Positions 1-8,869 of a stretch of DNA of 64,000 nucleotides are shown one piece after another (positions within the stretch are counted from its first letter, which is position 1; each line of letters opens with the position of its first letter). Under the pieces are notes generated by a model. That model ran no database searches. It was not told where the DNA came from and was given only the letters and a program-made list of their open reading frames with translations. This stretch comes from Microgenomates group bacterium (GTDB taxonomy: Bacteria; Patescibacteriota; Microgenomatia; UBA1406; GWC2-37-13): contig JARYMT010000002.1 in the NCBI GenBank assembly GCA_029906985.1, forward strand, positions 1-64,000. The letters run 5' to 3'. The position numbers and the translations under genes are program-made.

Positions 1-995
1 ATATAAAAGGGGACTTCTAATTGGTGAGTTTTATAAAATTGATTGGTATTACAAATTTCTGCCAGGTTAATTGATTGAGTCGGAAGAGAAATCAAAGATT
101 CAATTTTTTTATCGAAATCCTTTATTAAAGGCGAATGATTATATATATAAACTCTGTCAATTTGACGATTATATTGATCTTTGGCTAAAAGGTTAAATCG
201 GTTAACTTCTTCTTGGATTTCCTTTAAAATCGGTATCGCTACCGAGGCAACTTCATATTTGTCATTATTTTCAAGTCCGGTGGTTCTCAAAATTTCCAAC
301 GCTTTAGTTTCATCGATGCTAAAATTGACTTTTAAGTCTTTAATAAATAAATTAAGACCGACTTTAAAATTCCTCGGAACAAGAATCAATGAAGTTGGAC
401 CGTCAATAAGATAAATTGAACTACTGGTATAACCAAAATTTATCACGGCGATAAAGTTTTGTGTTTTGGGTTTGTAATTTTCGTAAAAAAGCCTGCCTAA
501 TGCGCTTAGTTCATTTTCAAGGGTTTCATAAGTAATTCCTGCCATATCTAAGGTCTTCTCAATCTGCTCAACAATTTTTTTAGAACAGGCAACAATTAAT
601 ATAGTTAATTTATTATTTTTTTCATCTTCATATAAAGTTTCGATATCTAAAGCTACCTCCTCAATTGGCATAGGAATAAATTGGTCTGCCTGATATCTAA
701 TCGCCGCCAAAAGCTCTTTTTCATTAAGTTTTGGCATTTGGGTGATCTGGGAATAGCTAACGCTATCTGGAATTACCACATGAGCAGTTTTATTTTTGAC
801 TTTAAGAGTATTGGCTAAATTGGCAATTATTTCTGCCTGTTTTTCAATTATGGATTGATTTTCTATAGAGAAAAAATTGGTGATCGTATCTGCCGAACCA
901 AAATTAACCAACTCTAATTTATTACCTGATAATTTGGCGTCGGCAATCCGGATATATTTTTCACCAAAATCTAAACTAAAAAAATTATTGCCCAT
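1..995 (-). CDS. pilM: Type IV pilus assembly protein PilM (3' end outside window)
   Basis: Actin-fold ATPase of the inner-membrane alignment complex of type IV pili; it works in the cytoplasm and binds the PilN tail. Translating the minus strand from ATG 995 gives 331 codons open to the window edge, close to the usual 350 or so. The N-terminus has the phosphate-1 signature LDFGEKYIRIADAK of PilM and FtsA-like proteins. The middle contains IAVINFGYTSSSIYLIDG, the phosphate-2 region. It lies 41 nt after a prepilin gene on the same strand, so it is probably the seventh gene of the pilus cluster. pilN and pilO would be expected beyond position 1. The assignment rests on motif recognition and context. 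Confidence 0.88.
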   Translation of the reverse strand, partial: MGNNFFSLDFGEKYIRIADAKLSGNKLELVNFGSADTITNFFSIENQSIIEKQAEIIANLANTLKVKNKTAHVVIPDSVSYSQITQMPKLNEKELLAAIRYQADQFIPMPIEEVALDIETLYEDEKNNKLTILIVACSKKIVEQIEKTLDMAGITYETLENELSALGRLFYENYKPKTQNFIAVINFGYTSSSIYLIDGPTSLILVPRNFKVGLNLFIKDLKVNFSIDETKALEILRTTGLENNDKYEVASVAIPILKEIQEEVNRFNLLAKDQYNRQIDRVYIYNHSPLIKDFDKKIESLISLPTQSINLAEICNTNQFYKTHQLEVPFY

Positions 996-1036
996 ATTTA
1001 AAGTATCAAAAAAAACTCGTTTAAAGTCAAGAGAAT

Positions 1037-1651
1037 TTAATAACTTTTCATTTTTATTCGGGTTTTATAATCCATATAAATAGAGGGATCGTACTGGTAA
1101 CTAATTTTAAAATTTAAATTAATAATTGGCGGAGAATAATCTGCCGACCGAAAGCATTCAATATTAAAATTATCAATTTTTACGTTTGAACTAGTAAGAT
1201 CAATAGGATTGGTAAGCCTGGCGGAGTTTGAAGCAATTGTTGATGGCGATTTTGATGATTGATAAAATTGAAAATAATCATTATTTTTATCAGAAAAATA
1301 AAAATCCTTGCCTTTTTGGGTAGATAAAAATCTTTCATTAGAACTGAAACATTTTTTATCGCCACACTCTTGATCCCCGCAGATAAAGACTGCATTATTT
1401 TTTATTATGGTTTCCATCGTCACTAAGGCATTGTCACCCTGTCTTTTTATTTCCTGAAGAACATAAATTCTTTTTTGCTGTTGAATGATTGAAAAAATTA
1501 TTCCGAATATGGCCGGCAAAATTAAACCAATAATGGCAATAACAATTATCATTTCAATTAAAGAAAAACCAATTTGGCGCCATTTATCAATATGGTTTTT
1601 ATTGGTTTTTTGATTATTCCCAAATAGTAAAATACGAGGTGATTGGTACAT
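1037..1651 (-). CDS. Prepilin-like protein with long leader (minor pseudopilin)
   Basis: Type IV prepilin-like protein of 204 residues. The class III signal is seen as G-FSLIEM (Gly -1, Phe +1, Glu +5), followed by a hydrophobic helix of about 20 residues. The leader before the cleavage site is 28 residues, unusually long. No other ATG, GTG or TTG lies closer in frame, so ATG 1651 is used although it falls inside the end of the upstream prepilin gene (38 nt overlap). The globular part has five cysteines, three of them clustered in the segment CGDQECGDKKC. It probably acts as a minor pilin. It could only be placed more exactly by structure comparison. Confidence 0.8.
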   Translation of the reverse strand: MYQSPRILLFGNNQKTNKNHIDKWRQIGFSLIEMIIVIAIIGLILPAIFGIIFSIIQQQKRIYVLQEIKRQGDNALVTMETIIKNNAVFICGDQECGDKKCFSSNERFLSTQKGKDFYFSDKNNDYFQFYQSSKSPSTIASNSARLTNPIDLTSSNVKIDNFNIECFRSADYSPPIINLNFKISYQYDPSIYMDYKTRIKMKSY

Positions 1652-2075
1652 ATTGTTTAACTCCTAACTCATTCCAAGAAGTTTCGACAGTCACTTTTAC
1701 TTTAGTGGTTGGGTTATTGTCTTCTTTTTTAAATTGGGCACATCTTGTATAAATTCCTCCAATCGCTGAAGCAGAACAAACCTCATCGCAAAGACCACTT
1801 CCTGTCAGTGAACTTCTTTCTTCGATTACATTAAAACATCTTTTTTGATCATTGATAATGCTTTCGGTAAAAATTTGCCAATCTTCTTCTTTCCGGCTCC
1901 GCAGCCAGTCTAAAAGTTCTTCAGCATAATGGCTGGCTATAATTCGGTGCTCGTTGGCTTTCATTGCCCGCAGGGAGGCGGTAACAACGGCCGCCGCCGT
2001 CACAAAAAAAACCGCCAAAATCGAAACAAAAATTAAAACCTCAATCAGACTAAAACCTGTTTTTTTTATTTTCAT
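1614..2075 (-). CDS. Prepilin-like protein, PilV/GspI type
   Basis: Prepilin of 153 residues. It has a six-residue basic leader MKIKKT, then G-FSLIEVLIF with Glu +5, and an Ala/Val-rich transmembrane helix. The segment after the helix, with HYAEELLDWLRSRKEEDW, resembles the AEELLEWLR stretch common in PilV-type minor pilins. Cysteines cluster in the C-terminal half (CFNV, GLCDEVC, RCAQF). The prepilin peptidase that would cut it is not in this window. It is co-directional with five other prepilins and is likely part of one minor-pilin set. Confidence 0.82.
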   Translation of the reverse strand: MKIKKTGFSLIEVLIFVSILAVFFVTAAAVVTASLRAMKANEHRIIASHYAEELLDWLRSRKEEDWQIFTESIINDQKRCFNVIEERSSLTGSGLCDEVCSASAIGGIYTRCAQFKKEDNNPTTKVKVTVETSWNELGVKQYVPITSYFTIWE

Positions 2076-2087
2076 ATAATTTTTTAA

Positions 2088-2597
2088 TTACCAATTAAAA
2101 GTTTCTTCGATTGTCCCGGCTATATTTATTAAGATATTTATTGAGTGATTTAATTCATTCATCAATACAATCGGATTGCCGCCGGAAATTGTTATCCCAC
2201 TGGATAAAGGTCGAAACAATATTGTAGAAGGATCGCTCTTAAGTTTAATGCCGAAAAGAAAACTATAATCTGATAGTTTATCATCACAGGAAGCACAGCA
2301 ACGGTAGAGACGATACCCATTATTATCAACAATTACCTGATAGCCCTTATAAATTTTATTGTTTATATCACAGGCAACCGAAGCAGTGGCCGAAGAAGCC
2401 TCCTTTTTTGCCAACTCCAAAACACTAATCAATTTTTTGGCTTCGTCTTTTAACTTTTGGTCAAGGATGAAATTATTATAATTGGCTAGTCCAATGCCGG
2501 CAAAAATGATAATAACCAAAACGGTTATTAAAATTTCGATTAAGCTAAAACCAATATTTTTTTTATTTTTATTTCTCATGGTTTGTTTAAAATTCAA
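2088..2597 (-). CDS. Prepilin-like protein, FimT/GspH type
   Basis: Prepilin of 169 residues. The cleavage motif is G-FSLIEILITV and the following helix ends in ANYNNFILDQKLKDEAKKL. This layout, then a segment rich in small residues with LELAKKEA, resembles GspH/FimT minor pilins. The first ATG (2597) gives a 15-residue leader; a second ATG at codon 7 (2579) gives a shorter, more usual one, and the sequence does not decide. It contains the cysteine cluster RCCASC. It lies between two other prepilin genes on the same strand. Confidence 0.8.
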   Translation of the reverse strand: MNFKQTMRNKNKKNIGFSLIEILITVLVIIIFAGIGLANYNNFILDQKLKDEAKKLISVLELAKKEASSATASVACDINNKIYKGYQVIVDNNGYRLYRCCASCDDKLSDYSFLFGIKLKSDPSTILFRPLSSGITISGGNPIVLMNELNHSINILINIAGTIEETFNW

Positions 2598-2640
2598 ATA
2601 AATTTAAACAAGCATTGCAAAATTATGTGGCGATTTTTAA

Positions 2641-3066
2641 TTATGGCGTTGGTATTGCCATTTCGGTTGCCCCATAAGGATTAGCTTTATAATAATTATT
2701 GTTTTCCAAAGAAGCATATATTGTGTAACTCGTGCAATAAGTGGTAGTATTGTCACACCCGGGAGGCTCTGGGGAATAAGTCGGATAAGGCAATTTGGTT
2801 TTTGGATCCGAGGGGATATCCATAATATAATCTGGCTTCAAAATCGTTAATGAAACTGGATAATATCCAACGGATTGATTACTTCGATACATTTCCAACG
2901 CCGCCTGGATATTTTCCACATCTGCCTTTCTTTTAGCATCACGACTTTGTTTCATAAATTGGGAATAGGAAATTGAGGCGGCGGTCGTCAACATCCCAAT
3001 GATTGTAACTACCACTAAAATTTCAATAAAAGTAAAACTTTTTTCTATTTCTTTTTTTTGGATCAT
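2641..3066 (-). CDS. Prepilin-like protein, Ser at -1
   Basis: Prepilin-like protein of 141 residues. The signal is S-FTFIEILVVV: Glu +5 is kept, but the residue before the expected cut is Ser instead of Gly or Ala. Whether the peptidase still cuts here is open. The helix is followed by QSRDAKRKADVENIQAALEM, a block shared nearly word for word with the next two prepilins, so the three are paralogs. Cysteines lie in CDNTTTYC near the C-terminus. It is co-directional with its neighbours, with 20 nt to the gene upstream. Confidence 0.8.
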   Translation of the reverse strand: MIQKKEIEKSFTFIEILVVVTIIGMLTTAASISYSQFMKQSRDAKRKADVENIQAALEMYRSNQSVGYYPVSLTILKPDYIMDIPSDPKTKLPYPTYSPEPPGCDNTTTYCTSYTIYASLENNNYYKANPYGATEMAIPTP

Positions 3067-3086
3067 ATTTTTATTTTTATAAAAAA

Positions 3087-3497
3087 TTATTGTTGGTTGC
3101 TTAGACAGTAACTAGTAACATTACTTTCCGATTCTAGGACCGGCGGAGTTTCTGCTCTTGTGGGAACACATATTGTATAGGTCGACCCAATCCCTGTCAT
3201 TGTATAAGATTGGCCGGTTTTTGGATCAACAGGTACCGACGGCATTATCGCTGTTGAAGGATTCAGGCACACAATTGTCGGCACACGATTTGGATTTATC
3301 GCCGGATATGGATAACTATAGCCACATACAGAATAGTATTCTTCAAGGGCGTTTTGAATCGATTTTAAATCGCTTTTTCTTTTGGCATCACGGGCCTTTT
3401 TTTGAGCTGTAGAATAAGAGGTGGTTCCCAAAGCCAGAATAATGGAAATTATTCCAATAACCACTAAAATTTCCAAAAGGGTAAATGCTTTTTTCAT
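3087..3497 (-). CDS. Prepilin-like protein (major-pilin-like)
   Basis: Prepilin of 136 residues with a short leader MKKA and motif A-FTLLEILVVIG (Ala -1, Glu +5). The post-helix block AQKKARDAKRKSDLKSIQNA matches its paralogs at 2641, 3521 and 13502. This is the usual compact layout of major pilins and of GspG-like pseudopilins. The C-terminal domain has four cysteines and a PVDPKTG segment resembling the pseudopilin loop P-x-DPxxG. Which paralog forms the main fibre cannot be told from sequence. Confidence 0.82.
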   Translation of the reverse strand: MKKAFTLLEILVVIGIISIILALGTTSYSTAQKKARDAKRKSDLKSIQNALEEYYSVCGYSYPYPAINPNRVPTIVCLNPSTAIMPSVPVDPKTGQSYTMTGIGSTYTICVPTRAETPPVLESESNVTSYCLSNQQ

Positions 3498-3520
3498 AAT
3501 TTTAAAAAAAATTATAATTT

Positions 3521-3967
3521 TTATGGTTCAGTTACTCGGTAACAACCGCGCGGCGATGAACAATTCATCCCGCTCCCACACAAACTGCAATCAACCTTAT
3601 CGGTATCAGCTATGTTCTCTAAGCACGCGCATAAATTATATTTGGCCAAATCTGTAGAATCACGGTGATAATAGTAAGGAGTTGGACCTAAGGGATCGCA
3701 GGGTATTTTATTTAAATAAACCGGATTGGTGCCAAAAGTCGACCCGCAACTGCCAAGTTGATTAGAATTCGGAGTTGGGTATACCGGCAGCGGCTGGTCT
3801 TGTTTATACATTTCCAAAGATTTTTGTATCTGTTTTAAATCGTTTTTTCTTTGAATATCGCGAGCCCTTTCTCTTGCTGCCATCAAATTGGGAAGAAGAA
3901 ATGCTGAAAGCATGCCAATGATCGCTATCACTACTAAAAGCTCTATTAAAGTGAAGGCTTTTTTCAT
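3521..3967 (-). CDS. Cysteine-rich prepilin-like protein, first gene of the pilus cluster
   Basis: Prepilin of 148 residues with leader MKKA and motif [12 protein letters not shown]. The helix is followed by [20 protein letters not shown], as in its paralogs. The C-terminal half holds eight cysteines, including CAC, CSLC and NC...GC spacings, far more than the usual single disulfide of a pilin. This suggests a disulfide-stabilised surface domain. It is the first gene of the minus-strand cluster; its ATG follows a -10 element by 9 nt, so the mRNA is probably leaderless or nearly so. Confidence 0.84.
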   Translation of the reverse strand: MKKAFTLIELLVVIAIIGMLSAFLLPNLMAARERARDIQRKNDLKQIQKSLEMYKQDQPLPVYPTPNSNQLGSCGSTFGTNPVYLNKIPCDPLGPTPYYYHRDSTDLAKYNLCACLENIADTDKVDCSLCGSGMNCSSPRGCYRVTEP

Positions 3968-3976
3968 CTTAAATTA

Positions 3977-4005
3977 ATCATATATTGTAAAAAAACAAAA
4001 ATCAA
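3977..4005 (-). promoter_or_regulatory. Promoter of the pilin/pilM cluster
   Basis: On the minus strand TTGATT (4005-4000), exactly 17 nt, then TATGAT (3982-3977) and 9 nt to the ATG of the first prepilin. The -35 box overlaps one end of a perfect 12-bp palindrome CAAGAGCTCTTG (4003-4014), a possible operator. The same two hexamers with the same spacing occur before rpsF (41077-41105). Confidence 0.6.
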
Positions 4006-4039
4006 GAGCTCTTGCTAAAAAAATTAATAAAGGTTTTTT

Positions 4040-4675
4040 TCATTGCCGGGATAAAGGAGAATAGGTATTTTTAATAAAAATTAAAAGGTGATCATAAGCC
4101 AACCGGAGATCAAGATTGTTTGATTTGATCAAATTATTAACATTAAGAATTTCTTTAAGGACTTTAGCGGCTTTAGGATCATCTGCTAAACGGTTCTTAA
4201 AATATATAATTAATTGGTTTATAAGATCATTGTTCTCGATAGAAAAAATTCTTAAATCTTGCTTTTTAATTAGTAAATCTATTGATTGAACAATGTTTTT
4301 ATCAACAAGGGGAAGATGGAACTTGTCAAGAATAATAATTTTTGATCTGGAAATAATTGTCGGGATAAGTTGGTATTGATTATCGACGGTTAAAATAAAC
4401 TGAATTTGATTTGGCGCTTCCTCCAAAGTTTTTAAAAAAGCATTCTGAGCTTCTAAGGAAGAAATATGAAAATTGTAAAGGATATAAAGTCTTGTTTCTT
4501 TTAAAAGAAAAATTATTTCCTTTTTTATTTTTCTTATTTGGTTTATAGAAAATTCTTTATTTTCCGGAAAAATCCTAAAGATATAATTTGGCATAATTTT
4601 TCTTTGTTGGGAAAAATTCTTGACAAAGTCATCAATTTTTTTTAAATCAGAAGCAATAAGGACAATCGGTATCAT
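4040..4675 (-). CDS. holB: DNA polymerase III delta-prime-like clamp-loader subunit
   Basis: Clamp-loader-type protein of 211 residues. The recognisable block is SSLEAQNAFLKTLEEAPNQI followed by FILTVDNQYQLIPTIISRSK, the AQNALLKTLEEPP and SRC regions of delta-prime and gamma subunits. No Walker A motif is present, as expected for delta-prime, and the protein is about two thirds of the usual length, mostly short at the N-terminus. The start is set at ATG 4675: a TTG further up (4696) lies upstream of an extended -10 (TGT-TAAAAT) and so would not be transcribed from it. It is divergent from pilB. Its likely partner, DnaX, is encoded at 48.4 kb. Confidence 0.72.
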   Translation of the reverse strand: MIPIVLIASDLKKIDDFVKNFSQQRKIMPNYIFRIFPENKEFSINQIRKIKKEIIFLLKETRLYILYNFHISSLEAQNAFLKTLEEAPNQIQFILTVDNQYQLIPTIISRSKIIILDKFHLPLVDKNIVQSIDLLIKKQDLRIFSIENNDLINQLIIYFKNRLADDPKAAKVLKEILNVNNLIKSNNLDLRLAYDHLLIFIKNTYSPLSRQ

Positions 4676-4717
4676 AATCTTATTGCATTTTAACAAAATT
4701 ATTTTTATATTGAAAGT

Positions 4718-6427
4718 ATGAATATTCCACCAAAAGCATTTTTGGATTTGTTGGTAAAAAGTAATGCTTTGGCTTCTGATGTTGCTGATAAAATCGAAAT
4801 CGAAGTCTTGAATAAAAATGTTCCCATCGATGAATATTTGCTTAAAAAAACCAATATCAAAAAGGATTTGATTATGAAAATTAAAGCATATTTTCTTAAA
4901 GTACCTTATGTTGACATTTCTTCATCGGCCATTAATCCGCAAGCGCTAACTTTTTTGCCTGATTCTGTCACCAGAAAATATGAAATTATTCCTTACGACT
5001 ATGATCCCAAAAATGATGTTTTGTATATTGCTACTGCTAATCCGCTCGATATGACTTTAGCTGACTTTTTAGAAAAAAAGACCAATAAAAAAATTGTTTT
5101 TGCTTTGGCTTATCCACCCGATATTAAAAAAGCTATCAGCATTAATTATGTTCAGGGCTTGTCCCCTGAAGTTAAAGAAGCGATGGAAGAAGCCTATTCA
5201 GCCGAAAAGGCTCGGGCTGAAGCAGCCACTACTTCAATCCGTGAAGCGCCAATAGCTAAAATTGTTCATACGATTTTGGAGTTTGCTGTCAAAAGTCGAG
5301 CTTCAGATATTCATATTGAGCCGGAAGAAATTAAAACCCGAGTCCGCTATCGTATCGATGGTGTTCTCCATGAAAAATTAAGTCTACCGATATCAATTCA
5401 TGAATCTTTGGTTTCCCGGATTAAAATTCTGTCCGAAATGCGCATTGATGAAAAAAGAATCCCCCAAGACGGCCGATTCAATTTTAAACTGGGCAACGAA
5501 GAGGTTGATTTACGCGTTTCTTCACTGCCAACTGTCCACGGAGAAAAAATTGTCATGAGGCTTTTAAAAAAAACCGGCGGTCTACCATCGCTTAATGAAT
5601 TAGGTTTGAGAGGTCCGCAACTTAAGGATTTGGAAGAATCTATTAGTAAACCTTACGGGATTGTTTTAGTTACCGGCCCCACCGGTTCAGGCAAAACAAC
5701 CACATTGTATTCGATCCTTTCGCGATTAAATACTCCAAAAGTTAACATTGTCACCCTTGAAGATCCGGTGGAATATCAAATTGAGGGAATAAATCAGGTG
5801 CAAATTAATCCTCAAGCCGGCTTAACTTTTGCTACTGGCCTGCGGTCTTTTTTACGCCAAGATCCCAACATCATATTGGTCGGCGAAATCCGGGATAAAG
5901 AAACCACTCAACTGGCAATACAAGCTGCTTTAACCGGCCACTTAGTTTTTTCCACTCTTCACACCAATGATTCTGCTACCTCTATTCCCCGTCTAATTGA
6001 TTTAGGAGGCGAACCATTTTTAATTGCCTCGGTTCTTAATGCTTCGGTAGCCCAAAGGATTGTCCGGCGTGTCTGCCAATTTTGCGCAGAAAAATATGAA
6101 CCATCTCCAGAAATTAAAGAACAAATTAAAAAAGTTTTAGGTCCTCTTTTACCCAAAACCTATCAAAATGACAAAGAAATTATGCTGTCTCGCGGTAAAG
6201 GATGTAATGAATGCAATAATACTGGGTATTATGGCAGAATTGGTATTTTTGAAGTATTGAAAATTACCCCAACTATCAATAAAATGATTTTACAGGAGGC
6301 AACCGCCAAAGAAATTGAAAATCAGGCGAGAAAAGAGGGATTAATCATTATGAAAGAAGACGGTTATTTAAAGGCTTTAGAAGGAATTACCACCTTGGAA
6401 GAGGTGATTAGAGTTGCCGAAATTTAA
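4718..6427 (+). CDS. pilB: Type IV pilus extension ATPase PilB (GspE family)
   Basis: Cytoplasmic hexameric ATPase that powers pilus assembly, 569 residues as usual for the family. Residues 1-150 form a MshEN-type N-terminal domain. Then come the ASDIHIEPEE segment, Walker A GPTGSGKTTT near residue 320, an Asp box with VTLEDPVEYQ, Walker B ILVGEIRDKETT and the His box GHLVFSTLHTNDS. A tetracysteine zinc site is formed by CQFC and CNEC near the C-terminus. The ATG lies 6 nt after TATATT, so the mRNA may be leaderless. It is followed by pilT and pilC on the same strand, the usual motor-platform order. Confidence 0.95.
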   Translation: MNIPPKAFLDLLVKSNALASDVADKIEIEVLNKNVPIDEYLLKKTNIKKDLIMKIKAYFLKVPYVDISSSAINPQALTFLPDSVTRKYEIIPYDYDPKNDVLYIATANPLDMTLADFLEKKTNKKIVFALAYPPDIKKAISINYVQGLSPEVKEAMEEAYSAEKARAEAATTSIREAPIAKIVHTILEFAVKSRASDIHIEPEEIKTRVRYRIDGVLHEKLSLPISIHESLVSRIKILSEMRIDEKRIPQDGRFNFKLGNEEVDLRVSSLPTVHGEKIVMRLLKKTGGLPSLNELGLRGPQLKDLEESISKPYGIVLVTGPTGSGKTTTLYSILSRLNTPKVNIVTLEDPVEYQIEGINQVQINPQAGLTFATGLRSFLRQDPNIILVGEIRDKETTQLAIQAALTGHLVFSTLHTNDSATSIPRLIDLGGEPFLIASVLNASVAQRIVRRVCQFCAEKYEPSPEIKEQIKKVLGPLLPKTYQNDKEIMLSRGKGCNECNNTGYYGRIGIFEVLKITPTINKMILQEATAKEIENQARKEGLIIMKEDGYLKALEGITTLEEVIRVAEI

Positions 6428-6456
6428 CGGTGCTTAAATTTTAATATATTCTAAAT

Positions 6457-7509
6457 ATGGAAATAAAAGAATTGCTCCAAACTGCCATCGAAAGAAATGT
6501 CTCTGATTTACACATCATCCCTGATTATTATCCAACTTTAAGGATAAACGACGAACTTTACCCGTTAAGACAACTAGGAATGATCACCGCGGACATTAGC
6601 CAAACAATGATTTTTTCTATTTTGAATGATGAGCAAAAAGAAAATTTAATGGCTAACAAAGAAATTGATTTCGGCTACGAACATCAAGGTTTTCGCTTCA
6701 GATGTAATGTTTACTTTACCAAAAATAGGCTGGCCGCCGCTTTCAGATTAATTTCTTCAAAAATTAAGACAATTAAAGAATTAAACCTGCCCGATATTTT
6801 TCATCAATTCATTAAACCCAAACAGGGATTAATTTTAATCACCGGGCCTACCGGAGAAGGTAAGTCTACCACGCTGGCCAGTTTAATTAATGAAATTAAT
6901 ATAAATTTCACCAAACACATTATAACAATCGAGGATCCGATCGAATATGTTTATCCACCCGGCAAATCAATTGTTTCCCAAAGAGAACTCCATCAAGATA
7001 CTCATTCTTGGAATATTGCTTTAAGATCGGTTTTACGTGAAGATCCTAATGTTGTTCTAGTTGGAGAAATGAGAGATTATGATACGATTCAATCGGTGAT
7101 CACTATCGCCGAAACCGGCCATTTGGTTTTTTCAACCCTTCATACCGGTTCCACCCCCGAGGCAATAAACAGAATTGTTGATGTTTTTCCCGCCCATCAA
7201 CAAAATCAAATTGTTAATCAATTGTCAGCTGTTTTGAAAGTCGTGGTTGCCCAAAGATTGGTCCCCGATAGTCATCAAGAAGGCAGAATTCCCGCTGTCG
7301 AAATTTTAATTAATACTCCATCAGTCGCCGCCATTATCCGTGAAAGAAAAAATTTTATGCTCGATAATGTTTTGGAAACCAGTGAAGAAAGCGGAATGAT
7401 TCTTATGGAAAAATATTTGCTTAAATTATACCGTGAGGGAAAAATTACCAAAGAGACCGCTCTTTCCTACGCCATCCGCCCTAATGAAATTAATAAATTT
7501 TTAAAGTAA
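6457..7509 (+). CDS. pilT: Pilus retraction ATPase PilT
   Basis: Retraction motor of type IV pili, 350 residues, typical for PilT. Visible motifs: VSDLHIIP in the N-terminal PAS-like domain, Walker A GPTGEGKST near residue 130, IEDPIEYV (Asp box), VLVGEMRDYDT (Walker B) and HLVFSTLHTGSTPEAINR (His box). The C-terminal AIRPNEINKFL corresponds to the AIRNKE region but is not identical. It is 29 nt after pilB and 1 nt before pilC. The presence of a PilT implies retractable pili, as used in twitching, attachment or DNA uptake; which of these applies here is not shown. Confidence 0.93.
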   Translation: MEIKELLQTAIERNVSDLHIIPDYYPTLRINDELYPLRQLGMITADISQTMIFSILNDEQKENLMANKEIDFGYEHQGFRFRCNVYFTKNRLAAAFRLISSKIKTIKELNLPDIFHQFIKPKQGLILITGPTGEGKSTTLASLINEININFTKHIITIEDPIEYVYPPGKSIVSQRELHQDTHSWNIALRSVLREDPNVVLVGEMRDYDTIQSVITIAETGHLVFSTLHTGSTPEAINRIVDVFPAHQQNQIVNQLSAVLKVVVAQRLVPDSHQEGRIPAVEILINTPSVAAIIRERKNFMLDNVLETSEESGMILMEKYLLKLYREGKITKETALSYAIRPNEINKFLK

Positions 7510-7510
7510 A

Positions 7511-8713
7511 ATGTATTTCCGATATCGAGCCTTAAAACAGAATAAAATAATAAACGGCCGCCTTGATGCCAATTCTGAGACCGATGTGATTGACTATCTT
7601 AAAAACAACAATTGTTTGCCAATCGAAATCAAAAAAGTCGAAGCTGGTAGCGGCGGTTTTTTGAATTTTATCTTCGACCGGGTCAGCTTTACTGATATTG
7701 TCGATTTAACAAGACAATTAGCCATTATGCTTAATGCCGGTCTGACCTTAATTGATAGTTTTGATATCATCAAAAAACAGGTCACAAAAAATTCTCTTTA
7801 TCGAATTGTCGAAGACATTGATAAAGAAATCAGAGGAGGAAATTCTTTATCTTCAGCTTTAATGAAATACCCTCAACATTTTTCTTCTTTGTATGTTTCT
7901 TTAGTTAAGGCGGGTGAATCTTCAGGTAAATTGAGTGATATTTTATTAAAGTTGGCGGAAAACTTGGAAAAACAGCGCGAATTTCAGGGAAAAATAAAGG
8001 GAGCTCTAATTTATCCAATTATTATCATTATTGCCATGGTGTCTGTCATGTTTATTATGGTTACCTTTGTTATTCCTAAACTTCTTAATCTGTACAAAGA
8101 ATTTGGCGTGACTCTTCCCTTGAGCACCCAAATTCTTATTGTCATTTCTAATTTTTCCTCAAAATTTTGGCCGTTTATCATTTTAGCGACTATTGGAGGA
8201 ATTTTTATCATTCGTTCTTATCTTAAAACCCATCAAGGTAAAAAAGCTTGGGACAGTTTTACTTTAAAAATTCCAATCATTGGTCCGGTAATAAAAATGT
8301 CCACTTTGGTTGATTCCACCAGGACTTTATCAATTTTAGTTGGTTCAGGGGTGTCTATTCTCGATGCCTTATCGATTATTATCGAAACTTCAAGCAATGT
8401 GGTTTATCAGGATTCCTTTAAAAATATTTATAAACAGGTGGAAAAAGGTGTTTCTTTAGGAACTGCTATGGAACAAGAAGAAGTTTTTCCGCCAATTTTG
8501 GTCCAGATGACCACAGTTGGCGAACAAACCGGTCATCTTGATGATACTCTCTTAAGAATTTCCCGGTATTTTGAAATGGAGTCGGAACTGGCGGTGAAGG
8601 CTTTAACAACAATGATCGAGCCTTTAATTTTGGTAATTTTGGGATTCGGTGTCGGCTTCTTGGTTCTTTCGGTCATCACCCCGATTTATAATTTGACAAG
8701 TTCAATTAAGTAA
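7511..8713 (+). CDS. pilC: Type IV pilus inner-membrane platform protein PilC
   Basis: Polytopic platform protein that couples the PilB and PilT motors to the growing pilus, 400 residues. Two GspF domains are seen. The first starts near residue 55 with DIVDLTRQLAIMLNAGLTL and ends in a strong membrane segment around residues 170-195. The second has TRTLSILVGSGVSILDAL and TTVGEQTGHLDDTL. A final membrane helix lies near the C-terminus. The start follows the pilT stop by 1 nt, so translation is probably coupled. Assignment is firm from motifs and gene order. Confidence 0.94.
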   Translation: MYFRYRALKQNKIINGRLDANSETDVIDYLKNNNCLPIEIKKVEAGSGGFLNFIFDRVSFTDIVDLTRQLAIMLNAGLTLIDSFDIIKKQVTKNSLYRIVEDIDKEIRGGNSLSSALMKYPQHFSSLYVSLVKAGESSGKLSDILLKLAENLEKQREFQGKIKGALIYPIIIIIAMVSVMFIMVTFVIPKLLNLYKEFGVTLPLSTQILIVISNFSSKFWPFIILATIGGIFIIRSYLKTHQGKKAWDSFTLKIPIIGPVIKMSTLVDSTRTLSILVGSGVSILDALSIIIETSSNVVYQDSFKNIYKQVEKGVSLGTAMEQEEVFPPILVQMTTVGEQTGHLDDTLLRISRYFEMESELAVKALTTMIEPLILVILGFGVGFLVLSVITPIYNLTSSIK

Positions 8714-8808
8714 TAATTAAGTAATATTATAATAATTAATTAAAAAATAATTTTTAATACCGATTGCGATTTTTCTATTAAAAATCTTTATTTTTATAAA
8801 AATACCTC

Positions 8809-8838
8809 TTGACAAACAAGAAAAAACTATTGTAAACT
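8809..8838 (+). promoter_or_regulatory. Putative promoter of the prepilin at 8870
   Basis: TTGACA (8809-8814), 18 nt, TAAACT (8833-8838). It lies in an AT-rich spacer after pilC and gives this prepilin its own transcript with a leader of about 25 nt. Confidence 0.5.
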
Positions 8839-8869
8839 GAATTTATTAAATAGTTTTTTAAAAATTAAT

